Positions 22,763 through 30,985 of a stretch of DNA of 33,699 nucleotides are shown piece by piece (within the stretch, counting starts at the first letter, position 1; each line of letters starts with the position of its first letter). The DNA comes from Bacilli bacterium (GTDB taxonomy: Bacteria; Bacillota_I; Bacilli_A; RFN20; CAG-826). The translations under genes were made by a program, and so were the position numbers. The notes under the pieces were generated by a model that worked only from the letters and a program-made list of their open reading frames with translations, made no database searches and was not told the DNA's origin. The DNA lies in NCBI GenBank assembly GCA_024408435.1, contig JAKSVA010000005.1, positions 1 through 33,699 of the forward strand. The letters are read 5' to 3'.

Positions 22763-23832
22763 TTAGAGGCTGGTGCTTGATAGCGGAGTGTTCGCATACT
22801 GAGCCACATCACACGAACACCAACACCAAGGATGAAAAGCATCATGGCCATGTTTTGCATTAAGAAACCGAAGAGAGCAATTAAACCAGGTGTAAACGAA
22901 GCATAGTAAGCAATCTTTTGGCTGTCCCAAATTGTGTAAATACGGAATGGATTATTTTTACCACGAGTTAAAAGCCAAACTAAGAAACCCATTAAAATTA
23001 CGATACCAGCATCAACACCAAGAATAATTCCGGTTGAACGCCAAGTGTTGCGGAAACGGGGATTAATAAATACTTTGTCAAAGAAACTTTGGCACTGCTC
23101 TAGAGTTTTAGTATTGTTATTTTTTGTGTACAACGTAGGAATCAAGTTGTCAGTTAAATCAACATGATCATAATCACCATATGAACTTGAACCAACATTA
23201 GTGTTGTCAGGTTGGAAGATAACGCCTTGGACATTATATCGCCCAAACACAAGGAAAGACGTTGAACGGGGTTTTAAAATATCATTTCCATCTTTATCTT
23301 TAGTTGTTTCTAACCAGTTCGCAGAATTTTTAATATCGTGGTCATGTCCTTCAGTCGGATCAAGGTTATTTACAATATCCGCAACATACTTAGCAAATCC
23401 TTCTTCGCTATCCTCATTACAAACAAAAATTTCCAAAATTCTTGTTGTTCCATCTTTATTCATTGAACGGAAAAAATGTAAATTATCATGCCCATCATAA
23501 TGCGCAGGCATTACAGTATTCCAATTATCGGATGCGGTTAAACAATGCCGATGATTTTCACTATTTTCTGTTAAGGAAAAAGTTACATCTTTTTCTTCGG
23601 CGCTATTACCAAAATCCATCATGCCAGTATCAAAACTATAGGTATAGCCTCTTAGCCAGGCGCCACCTTGTTGTTGAAAACCAGTAACGCAAGTTGGCAT
23701 GCTAGCAAAAAAGAGAGCAAACAATGCAAAAACAATCGCAATTATGTTGTATTTTAGCTCTCTTGTTCGAGCCGCCTCAACGCAAGCGTTGTTTGAAATT
23801 AAGGTCTTTAGAATCAACTTCAAATGTTTCAT
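22759..23832 (-). CDS. Membrane protein of unknown function, 357 aa
   Basis: The protein has one N-terminal TM (about residues 28-52), an external domain of about 215 residues, and C-terminal hydrophobic segments (about 268-290 and 305-348). The N-terminus (KHLKLILKTLISNNACVEAARTRELKYNIIAIVFAL) and layout loosely recall DUF1189-type membrane proteins, but I cannot confirm that. The external region carries repeated acidic/His patches (SENSENHRHC, TEGHDHDIKN). It is transcribed alone from a strong promoter whose -10 is 9 nt from the ATG, with no SD. Confidence 0.8.
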   Translation of the reverse strand: MKHLKLILKTLISNNACVEAARTRELKYNIIAIVFALFALFFASMPTCVTGFQQQGGAWLRGYTYSFDTGMMDFGNSAEEKDVTFSLTENSENHRHCLTASDNWNTVMPAHYDGHDNLHFFRSMNKDGTTRILEIFVCNEDSEEGFAKYVADIVNNLDPTEGHDHDIKNSANWLETTKDKDGNDILKPRSTSFLVFGRYNVQGVIFQPDNTNVGSSSYGDYDHVDLTDNLIPTLYTKNNNTKTLEQCQSFFDKVFINPRFRNTWRSTGIILGVDAGIVILMGFLVWLLTRGKNNPFRIYTIWDSQKIAYYASFTPGLIALFGFLMQNMAMMLFILGVGVRVMWLSMRTLRYQAPASN

Positions 23833-23841
23833 TGCTCAATT

Positions 23842-23870
23842 AGTATATTATTAATTGAACATAATTTCAA
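23842..23870 (-). promoter_or_regulatory. Strong promoter giving a near-leaderless transcript
   Basis: Read on the minus strand: -35 TTGAAA (23870-23865), 17-nt spacer, -10 TATACT (23847-23842), then 9 nt (AATTGAGCA) to the ATG at 23832. The predicted 5' UTR is 2-3 nt. This is the clearest of the four leaderless candidates because both hexamers and the spacing are good. Confidence 0.6.
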
Positions 23871-23880
23871 TTTATATTGT

Positions 23881-23910
23881 TTGACAATCTAACTAAGTTA
23901 GTGATATTGT
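23881..23910 (+). promoter_or_regulatory. rpmE promoter
   Basis: -35 TTGACA (23881-23886), 18-nt spacer, -10 TATTGT (23905-23910) with TGA just before it (extended -10). It is divergent from the membrane-protein promoter only 11 bp away. Confidence 0.75.
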
Positions 23911-23914
23911 TTTA

Positions 23915-23950
23915 GGGCACACTTTCTTTGAGCCCGATTGAGACTCAAGG
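23915..23950 (+). promoter_or_regulatory. Structured rpmE (L31) leader
   Basis: GGGC (23915-23918) can pair with GCCC (23932-23935), while the overlapping CTTTGAG (about 23927-23933) can pair with CTCAAGG (23944-23950), just before the SD AGGAGGA. The pairings compete, so this could switch SD exposure. Ribosomal protein L31 leaders have been described in Firmicutes; whether this matches that motif needs a covariance search. Confidence 0.4.
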
Positions 23951-23967
23951 CAGGAGGAATTAAGATT

Positions 23968-24183
23968 ATGAAACAGGACATTCATCCAAAATATGGTCGT
24001 TGCAAAGTTACTTGCGTTTCTTGTGGAGCAACTTTTGAGACCGGTTCAGTATTAAAAGAAATTAAAGTTGATACTTGTTCAAATTGTCACCCATTCTACA
24101 CCGGTAAACAAAGATTTGTTCAAGCGGCTGGTCGTGTTGATCGCTTTAACAAGAAATACGGTCTTAAATCAAAACAAAATTAA
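23968..24183 (+). CDS. rpmE: 50S ribosomal protein L31 (zinc-binding form)
   Basis: The start is ATG 23968 ([16 protein letters not shown], 71 aa), preceded by the SD AGGAGGA; the open frame to 23938 runs through the leader. Cys residues in CKVTCVSCG and [12 protein letters not shown] make this the C+ zinc-ribbon form; the ending [17 protein letters not shown] is typical. L31 bridges the 50S central protuberance and the 30S head. It has its own promoter and a structured leader. Confidence 0.97.
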   Translation: MKQDIHPKYGRCKVTCVSCGATFETGSVLKEIKVDTCSNCHPFYTGKQRFVQAAGRVDRFNKKYGLKSKQN

Positions 24184-24187
24184 CATT

Positions 24188-24217
24188 TTGCTTAGTCTAA
24201 TTATATTAATATATAAT
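24188..24217 (+). promoter_or_regulatory. Promoter of the DUF6273-like lipoprotein
   Basis: -35 TTGCTT (24188-24193), 18-nt spacer, -10 TATAAT (24212-24217). It begins 5 nt after the rpmE stop, with no terminator visible between. An SD (AGGGAG) precedes the GTG start. Confidence 0.6.
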
Positions 24218-24240
24218 ATAAGGTAACTAGGGAGATAAAA

Positions 24241-25752
24241 GTGAAAAAATTACTTATTTGCCTTGTTCCATTGATTGCAACATCGTTTTTGTTTGGATGT
24301 AATAATGGAGATAATCCAGATCCAGATCCTGACCCAGAACCCACTAATACTCATTTAGTTATTCTTTCGCAATACGCTAGTAAAAATTTAAAATTTACTA
24401 ATGCCGATGGTAGTGAAATTACTTTAGCGCGCTCGGATACTGTGGTTGATAGGAAAGATTATGTTTTTAATATTGAAGCTTTAAATGCCGAGGACACGAT
24501 ATATGATTGGGGTGTTTTTATATATGTTGGTGATACTGAAATAACATCATTTGATTTTAAAGCATCTGTTAATCATAAATCAGCCATTGTAACCATTCCT
24601 GGTGATTACATTACTGACGATGTTACCATTTCAGCGCTTGAGAAAAAAGAAGGATATTTTATTTGTGATATTCCGTTTTTACTAGACACAAAAGTATATG
24701 AATCAAGTGTTCATGTTTATAAACCATCTGGAGAGGAAGATAAATTAATCCTTGGACAAGAAGGCGCTTGGTATGGATATGTTCCTGAAGGGGATAAAAT
24801 ATGTATTGACTTCTATTATGAAGATGAAAGTTCTGTCCCTAAAACAGCAGAAAATATTGTGTTATATTCTGAAAAAAACGGTCTTGTTCGTGCTGATAAA
24901 GCGGTAGAACTAGGGTGTGCAGAATACGCTCCAATAGAGTTTGTGATAACATTAGGTGCCAGATTAACAGTATATTCTACAACAGATACTGGTAAAGATA
25001 TTATTGGTAATTATTTGCATATTGCAGCAAGAGGTGAAGGATCTAGCCTTTTAGATTTTGTTTCGTGGGAGACAATTAACGATTTAGCAGTTAATGGTTA
25101 TGCAAAAGAATTTTTTGAATTAGGTGAAACAAAAACTATTTTGATTAATGGCCACAACCATCTTGTTAAAATACTTGCTTTTGGCGCAAATGATATTACG
25201 TTCCAATTTGCCACGGCAATTAGTGATACGAATGGCAATGCTTATACAACTAGTTGGGGTGACGATAGAACAGAAAATAATTATCATTTTACGGAATCTT
25301 CACTAAATTATATGCTTAACAATAATGAAGGCAAATTTTATAAGTTACTTCCAGATGATCTTAAAAATGTGCTAAAACAAGTTACAAAAAAAGTAGGATA
25401 TGTGGAAGAAACAGATAGATTTGGAAATGTCACGTATATTGCTAAAGAATATACTGCCAGTTTATTTCCACTAGCGGTAGTTGAAATTACTGACTATAAT
25501 TTTGGAGATATTGTAAAAGACGAGGGTGAATTATATTCTTATTACGTTGGATCTCAATCACATAAATCCAAACGTATTGTAACTGATGCTAATGGCAAGC
25601 AAGTTGCATACTTTACTCGCACACCATCTACTAAAGATAACGATGGAGTTTATTATGTTTCTGTTAGTGGCCAAGTTACGCTAGATAGTACATCAGGTAT
25701 TACTAGCCCTTATGCAATTGCGCCAGCGTTTGTTGTCGGTAAAAGCAGTTAA
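24241..25752 (+). CDS. Lipoprotein with DUF6273-like C-terminal domain
   Basis: A 503-aa secreted lipoprotein with a GTG start and SD AGGGAG. The signal peptide ends ATSFLFGC (lipidated Cys20) and is followed by an Asp/Pro-rich linker (NPDPDPDPEP). The middle is beta-rich and unrecognised. The C-terminus reads like the DUF6273 pattern: NNYHFTESSLNYMLNNNEGKFY..LP, later YFTRTPSTKDNDGVYYVSVSG and YAIAPAFVV, matching the LRSP...VRPA-type ending. Such proteins are surface-exposed and of unknown function. Its signal peptide resembles that of the nucleotidase lipoprotein (PL.AT..FGC). Confidence 0.82.
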   Translation: MKKLLICLVPLIATSFLFGCNNGDNPDPDPDPEPTNTHLVILSQYASKNLKFTNADGSEITLARSDTVVDRKDYVFNIEALNAEDTIYDWGVFIYVGDTEITSFDFKASVNHKSAIVTIPGDYITDDVTISALEKKEGYFICDIPFLLDTKVYESSVHVYKPSGEEDKLILGQEGAWYGYVPEGDKICIDFYYEDESSVPKTAENIVLYSEKNGLVRADKAVELGCAEYAPIEFVITLGARLTVYSTTDTGKDIIGNYLHIAARGEGSSLLDFVSWETINDLAVNGYAKEFFELGETKTILINGHNHLVKILAFGANDITFQFATAISDTNGNAYTTSWGDDRTENNYHFTESSLNYMLNNNEGKFYKLLPDDLKNVLKQVTKKVGYVEETDRFGNVTYIAKEYTASLFPLAVVEITDYNFGDIVKDEGELYSYYVGSQSHKSKRIVTDANGKQVAYFTRTPSTKDNDGVYYVSVSGQVTLDSTSGITSPYAIAPAFVVGKSS

Positions 25753-25761
25753 TTAACTCTC

Positions 25762-25793
25762 TTGCTATCGTAAAAAAGTTTTTAGTATATAAT
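25762..25793 (+). promoter_or_regulatory. metG-degV promoter
   Basis: -35 TTGCTA (25762-25767) and -10 TATATA (25786-25791, spacer 18) or TATAAT (25788-25793, spacer 20). It is followed by a leader of about 30 nt with the SD-like AAAGAGG before metG. Confidence 0.55.
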
Positions 25794-25827
25794 ATATACT
25801 AGTTTAATTACAAAGAGGTTTTCTCAT

Positions 25828-27411
25828 ATGAAGACAAAATTCTATATTACTACCCCAATTTATTACCCTAGTGGTGATGCTCATATTGGGCACGCATATT
25901 GCACAACTATTTGTGACATTTTAGCGCGTAACAAGCGTCTACGTGGTTTTGAAACACGTTTTTTAACTGGCACAGATGAACACGGGCAAAAAATAAAAGA
26001 ACACGCTCAAAAGGCTAATAAAGAAACCAAAGCTTATGTTGATGAAATCGTTGCTAATTTTCAAAAGCTATGGAAATTAATGGAAATTAGTAATGATGAT
26101 TTTATTAGAACTACTGAAGATCGTCACATTAAAGTTGTTCAAGATTTATTTTCGCAGATGCTAAAAAAAGAAGACATCTACCTTGGCGAATATAAAGGTT
26201 GGTATTGCACTGAGTGTGAAGCGTTTTGGACTGATATTCAAGTCGGTGAAGAACATCTATGTCCTGATTGTCATCGTCCGGTTCATGAACAAACCGAAGA
26301 AAGTTATTTCTTTAAATGCTCAAAGTATGTAAATCAATTACTAGATGAATATAAAAAGAATCCAAAACTATGTTTTCCAACTAGTCGGATGAATGAAATG
26401 GTTAACACATTTATTAAACCTGGCCTACAAGATTTAAGCGTCTCAAGAACATCAAATGATTGGGGTATTCAAGTAAAAGAAAATCCTAAACACACTGTTT
26501 ATGTCTGGCTCGATGCATTAGCAAATTATATTTCTGCCTTAGGCTATCATAGTAGTGATGATAAACTTTATCAGAAGTTTTGGGCTGATGAAAAAACGGA
26601 AATTATTCATGTCATCGGAGCAGATATTTCTCGTTTCCATTGCATTTATTGGCCAATGTTTTTAATGTCGACCGGTTTAAGGTTGCCTGATCGAATCTTT
26701 GTCCATGGTTTGTTAAGAATTAAAGACGAGAAGATGTCAAAATCAAAAGGCAACGTTGTTTCACCATATCCATTAGTGGAACGTTATGGTGTTGATGCGG
26801 TCCGTTATTATTTAGCGCGTGAGGTTACTTTTGGCCGTGATGGAGAATTTACTCCAGAACAATTTGTTGAACGAATTAATGTTGATTTAGCGAATCAACT
26901 AGGCAATTTATTAAATCGAACTGTTTCTATGATTGATAAATACTTTAATGGTGTAATCCCAGCTTTTAAAAAAGGTGTTACTAAATTCGATAGCGAAATT
27001 GAAAACATGATTAGTGCGACTATTAGAGAATACGAATTGAACTTTGATGATTTAAAGGTTACCGAAGCGATTACAAGCGTGATGAATCTTGTTGGACGCG
27101 CGAATAAGTATATTGATGAAACCGCACCTTGGGTGTTAGCGAAAGAAAAGAAAAACGATGAATTAGCGAGTGTTATGTCTCACTTAGCGAATGTTTTATA
27201 TGTAAGTAGCATTTTGCTTTCACCAGTGCTTGTTCATCAAGCAGGAGCAATTCTTGAACAATTAGGCATTCCAGATAATTTGAAAAATTATCAATCTATT
27301 ATTAAAATAGGTATAGTCGAGAATTTTAAAGTTCATAAAGGCGCGCAACTATTCCCTCGATTGGATAGTAAAAAAGAAATTGAATATATAAAAGGTTTAA
27401 TGAAAATATGA
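25828..27411 (+). CDS. metG: Methionyl-tRNA synthetase
   Basis: A 527-aa class I synthetase: HIGH (19-22, in GDAHIGHAY), a zinc-knuckle region CTECEAFW...CPDCHRPV, a DALANYISALGY segment and KMSKS (302-306). An anticodon-binding helical domain follows (NQLGNLLNRTVSM ... WVLAKEK). It lacks the C-terminal tRNA-binding/dimerisation domain found in longer Bacillus MetRS. It charges initiator and elongator tRNA-Met. It ends in TGA overlapping the degV start (ATGA). Confidence 0.98.
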   Translation: MKTKFYITTPIYYPSGDAHIGHAYCTTICDILARNKRLRGFETRFLTGTDEHGQKIKEHAQKANKETKAYVDEIVANFQKLWKLMEISNDDFIRTTEDRHIKVVQDLFSQMLKKEDIYLGEYKGWYCTECEAFWTDIQVGEEHLCPDCHRPVHEQTEESYFFKCSKYVNQLLDEYKKNPKLCFPTSRMNEMVNTFIKPGLQDLSVSRTSNDWGIQVKENPKHTVYVWLDALANYISALGYHSSDDKLYQKFWADEKTEIIHVIGADISRFHCIYWPMFLMSTGLRLPDRIFVHGLLRIKDEKMSKSKGNVVSPYPLVERYGVDAVRYYLAREVTFGRDGEFTPEQFVERINVDLANQLGNLLNRTVSMIDKYFNGVIPAFKKGVTKFDSEIENMISATIREYELNFDDLKVTEAITSVMNLVGRANKYIDETAPWVLAKEKKNDELASVMSHLANVLYVSSILLSPVLVHQAGAILEQLGIPDNLKNYQSIIKIGIVENFKVHKGAQLFPRLDSKKEIEYIKGLMKI

Positions 27412-28253
27412 AAATAGCTATTTCCGCTGAATCAACAATTGATTTAAGCAAAGAATTATTACAAGAATTTGATATTCATGTTATTCCTTTTACCATTATG
27501 TTTGGTGAAGAAGTAAAGAATGATGATCAAGTTACTAATCAACAATTATTTGATTATGTAAAACAAACTAAACAATTACCCAAGACTAGTGCAGTTAACC
27601 AATTTCAATACGAAGAATATTTTGAAAAATTATTAACGAATTATGAAGCCGTTATTCATTTTTCACTTTCTGGTGATATGAGTAGCACTTATCATAATGC
27701 TTTAATTGCTGCAAAGAAGTTTGAAGGAAAAGTCATTGTTGTCGATTCACGTTCATTATCAACGGGGATTGCCTTATCCGCTATTTACGCACGCGGATTA
27801 GCGAGACAAAATTTATCGCTTGAGGAAATTGTTAAAAAAGTAAAAGAAAGAATTCCTCATGTTCAAGCCAGTTTTGTAATTCAATCAGTTGATTACTTAT
27901 ATAAAGGTGGTCGTTGTTCTAAAGTAGCAATGCTTGGCGCGAACCTTTTCCATATCTGTCCACAAATTATTGTGAAAGACGGCAAGATGGATGCTGGTCA
28001 AAAATTCCGTGGTAAATATTTTGATGTTGTCAGTCAATATGTCGATGAGACTCTAAAAGAATTTAATCATCCTAATCTTGATTATGTATTTATTACCTAT
28101 CCAAGCTTGGATGATGAGAATAATATCGTGAATATGATTAAAGAAAAACTTTATCAAAAAGGTTTCAAACGCATAATGGTTACAACAGCAGGTTCAACGG
28201 TTGCTTGCCACTGTGGGCCAAATACAATCGGAATTTTGTATTTTAATGACTAA
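27408..28253 (+). CDS. DegV-family fatty acid-binding protein
   Basis: A 281-aa DegV/FakB-type protein: MKIAISAESTIDLSKELL, IHVIPFTIMFGEEVKND, KTSAVNQFQYEEYF, LSGDMSSTYHNA, VVDSRSLSTG and a C-terminal CGPNTIGILYF. The family binds a fatty acid and, as FakB, presents it to the kinase FakA for phosphorylation into phospholipid precursors. No fakA is in the window, so the role is inferred from family. It is coupled at both ends, with 4 nt overlap with metG and 8 nt with the next gene. Confidence 0.93.
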   Translation: MKIAISAESTIDLSKELLQEFDIHVIPFTIMFGEEVKNDDQVTNQQLFDYVKQTKQLPKTSAVNQFQYEEYFEKLLTNYEAVIHFSLSGDMSSTYHNALIAAKKFEGKVIVVDSRSLSTGIALSAIYARGLARQNLSLEEIVKKVKERIPHVQASFVIQSVDYLYKGGRCSKVAMLGANLFHICPQIIVKDGKMDAGQKFRGKYFDVVSQYVDETLKEFNHPNLDYVFITYPSLDDENNIVNMIKEKLYQKGFKRIMVTTAGSTVACHCGPNTIGILYFND

Positions 28254-30393
28254 AAGCAAAAAAGAAAGTCGTTCCATTAATAAAGCTCTTTATGAGATAC
28301 GTATTAAGAAAGAACTTTCTTTAAAAGATGCTAGCAAAAAATTAGCGATTTCTAAATTGCATTTAGATTTAATTGAAAAAGGTTATTTAAAAGTTAGTAA
28401 TCGCCTAGAACCGCGTTTTATAAAAGAATATCATTTAGCGAAAGACTTTTTTGATACACATAGTACTTATATTGAACCTACTAACAACGTTGTTGATAAT
28501 CCTGAAGCCACTAATAAATTTCGCAAGATAGTATCTTCTCTTAAAGCGCGTATTATTATGGGTGTCTTAGCGGCAGGTAGTATTGCAACTCTCATCGGTG
28601 GAATCTTAACTAGTAATAAAATTTATAATGATCCACAAGAAGCATGGACAGAAAAATTTAAGACTTTAAGAAACGCTGTTCTTACTGACCCTGAGCGCGA
28701 TGAACAAGTTGATATTCTTATTGGTGATACATATTATGTTATATCAAATACATCTTACGAAGGAGATGCTTTTGAAACATACGTGTATGAAAAGGAATTA
28801 AATGCCCAATATACAAGTTTTAAATTAGAAAAAAATTACGATTTATCTGATGATAAGTTTTTAGAATTTAAAATCGTTTCCTATAATAAACGCATTATTG
28901 CATTTACTGATTTTATTAATGAAAAATATTCAGTAGAAGACGCAGTGTGTTTTATTGAGGGCAAGGATAATTTTAATCTTCGTTCATTTACTTATAAAGT
29001 TGATGAAGAAATTCATAATGCCGAAATTAATGATCCGACTTATAATGAACTAAATACTGTTATAAAACAGGAATTAGGGCCACTACTTAATAAGTACAAT
29101 GAAAATGTATTGGCTCAGTCACATTATGGTTACACTGATATCTATGAAGCAACTGAAGACATACGAAAGATTTCTTATAACTATGTTTATAGATTTGATT
29201 TAGGTTATGATTTAAAAATTACCGGTGGCATTATTTTATCAATCGTTGGTTGTTGCCTAATCTTATCATTTATTATCAAGCCAAAAATTAAATTAAAAAT
29301 AAAACATAAAAATGAGCCGGCTGTTCAATTTTCTATTGCTGGAGTTTCATTGCCGGCTCGCGATTTACCAAATGACACTAAATTTCCGTTAGTGATGCCT
29401 GAGTTTGCGCTAAGAATTATTGGACTAGTAGCAATCTTACTATTCGCAATCGGTTTAAATATTGCAACGAATTGGCGAATTAACGGTAATTTATTTGAGA
29501 AAGCGCCTGAGAACATCGTTCGACTGCAAGAACTATCAAGTAGTTTCCTTGTCATTGGAACAACACTTATTTTCTTTCTTAAGATGGACTTATTTTATAA
29601 AAAAACCACAAAAGAGTTATTAACAAACATTTTTGTTTTGTTTGTTTTTGGTTTAGTTTATTACACTGTTGAAGTTACGATTTATATGACGTTTGCGACT
29701 GAATATTCCGCTAGTGGAACTGTACTCGGTGCAATTATGAGTATTCTCACAATGTTTTTACCAGGGAATATTATTTGGAACTTAATGCTATATTCTTGTA
29801 TTTTCTATTTCTTATTTACGACACCAAAGAGAATGGAAAATTATCCACATAAAATTATGATTTTCCGTCTTTATAGTTTGATACCAACGCTTCTTCTTTT
29901 ATTAGCATTTATTTTTAAAATGTTTATTGAACCAAAAGTGGATGTGCCTTATTACATTTCTTGTATTTTCTTTACAAAAGGCATTTTAATTACCTTATTT
30001 GCCATTACTTATCTATATGCGCTTTATTTCTTAGAACTATATTACCGGTTCCGTTTTGGTGATGAGACCGCGAAGGTGTATTTTTATTCAAAACGTTTTG
30101 CATTAGTAAAAAATATGGTTGCGTGTGTCATCATTGCTATCCTTTTTCTCATTGATGTGTATTTTATGTATAAGATGCCAGATAACCGACTTAATTTAGG
30201 AACAAATTGGCCAATTATTTTCTTAGTGCCAATTATTTTCTTCTATCGTCCACATATTGGCAAAAGAAATAAAAAATGGGATACGGCTTTTACTTTATTA
30301 TTTATTCTTTTCCTAGCCGGTGGGTTTATCGCTACCATTTCCCAAGTTAGTTCGTTATTTGATTTTTCCCAGTTACGTGAGATTCTAAATTAA
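28246..30393 (+). CDS. Polytopic membrane protein with N-terminal XRE-like HTH
   Basis: The start is ATG 28246 (MTKSKKESRSINKALY, 715 aa), overlapping degV by 8 nt; the frame opens at 28201 inside degV. Residues about 10-60 look like an XRE-type HTH (ISKLHLDLIEKGYLKV). One TM follows (103-123), then an extracellular domain of about 200 residues, a second TM (325-345), and about eight further TM helices to the C-terminus. The HTH-TM-external order recalls RodZ, but the multi-helix C-terminal half does not. It could be a membrane-tethered regulator, or a protein using the HTH for protein contacts. The family is not recognised. Confidence 0.75.
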   Translation: MTKSKKESRSINKALYEIRIKKELSLKDASKKLAISKLHLDLIEKGYLKVSNRLEPRFIKEYHLAKDFFDTHSTYIEPTNNVVDNPEATNKFRKIVSSLKARIIMGVLAAGSIATLIGGILTSNKIYNDPQEAWTEKFKTLRNAVLTDPERDEQVDILIGDTYYVISNTSYEGDAFETYVYEKELNAQYTSFKLEKNYDLSDDKFLEFKIVSYNKRIIAFTDFINEKYSVEDAVCFIEGKDNFNLRSFTYKVDEEIHNAEINDPTYNELNTVIKQELGPLLNKYNENVLAQSHYGYTDIYEATEDIRKISYNYVYRFDLGYDLKITGGIILSIVGCCLILSFIIKPKIKLKIKHKNEPAVQFSIAGVSLPARDLPNDTKFPLVMPEFALRIIGLVAILLFAIGLNIATNWRINGNLFEKAPENIVRLQELSSSFLVIGTTLIFFLKMDLFYKKTTKELLTNIFVLFVFGLVYYTVEVTIYMTFATEYSASGTVLGAIMSILTMFLPGNIIWNLMLYSCIFYFLFTTPKRMENYPHKIMIFRLYSLIPTLLLLLAFIFKMFIEPKVDVPYYISCIFFTKGILITLFAITYLYALYFLELYYRFRFGDETAKVYFYSKRFALVKNMVACVIIAILFLIDVYFMYKMPDNRLNLGTNWPIIFLVPIIFFYRPHIGKRNKKWDTAFTLLFILFLAGGFIATISQVSSLFDFSQLREILN

Positions 30394-30411
30394 CCTAACA
30401 TTGATTATTTA

Positions 30412-30420
30412 TGATATAAT
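30412..30420 (+). promoter_or_regulatory. Extended -10 promoter of the dCMP deaminase gene, short leader
   Basis: TGATATAAT (TGn + TATAAT at 30415-30420) without a convincing -35. The ATG is 11 nt downstream of the -10, giving a 5' UTR of about 4-5 nt, with no SD. Confidence 0.5.
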
Positions 30421-30431
30421 CATACTCACTT

Positions 30432-30914
30432 ATGACAGAGGCAAGAAAAGATATCTTAAGTTGGGATGAATATTTCATGGGCATTGCTTTAATTAGCGCC
30501 TTAAGAAGTAAAGATCCAAACACCCAAGTGGGCTCATGTATTGCTAGCCCGGAAAGAAAGGTTGTTTCCATTGGTTATAATGGCATGCCTCGTTTTTGTG
30601 ATGAAAGTAAATTAACTTGGAACAAAAATGAAGGTTTAGATTCTAAATATCTTTATGTGTGTCATGCAGAATTCAATGCAATTCTTAATAGTAGCGGCGG
30701 TCTTTCACTTAAAGGCTGTACGCTCTATGTTACTTTATTTCCTTGTAATGAATGTGCGAAAGCTATTATTCAAACCGGAATTAAAGAAGTTGTTTATATC
30801 TCGGATAAATACAATACGCAAGTTTCGACCCAAGCTAGTAAAAAACTATTTGATCTAGCCGGTGTTAAATATCGTCAATACCAAGGGAGAACATTGTCCA
30901 TTAATCTTAAATAA
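30432..30914 (+). CDS. comEB: dCMP deaminase (ComEB-like)
   Basis: A 160-aa zinc deaminase: WDEYFMGIALISALRSKDPNTQVGS, zinc ligand and catalytic residues HAE (H78, E80), and PCNEC (C105, C108) in VTLFPCNECAKAIIQTG. It converts dCMP to dUMP, the thymidylate precursor; ComEB is the Bacillus name for this family. It has its own extended -10 promoter. The 71 nt to the ECF genes hold a short GCTCA/TGAGC hairpin (30926-30939) with no U-tract, so readthrough into the transporter genes is likely. Confidence 0.93.
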   Translation: MTEARKDILSWDEYFMGIALISALRSKDPNTQVGSCIASPERKVVSIGYNGMPRFCDESKLTWNKNEGLDSKYLYVCHAEFNAILNSSGGLSLKGCTLYVTLFPCNECAKAIIQTGIKEVVYISDKYNTQVSTQASKKLFDLAGVKYRQYQGRTLSINLK

Positions 30915-30985
30915 GCTACTACCATGCTCATACCTGAGCTACTCGTGGAACTTACTTCTTTGTCCAATAGAGGAAATGCTAAAGA

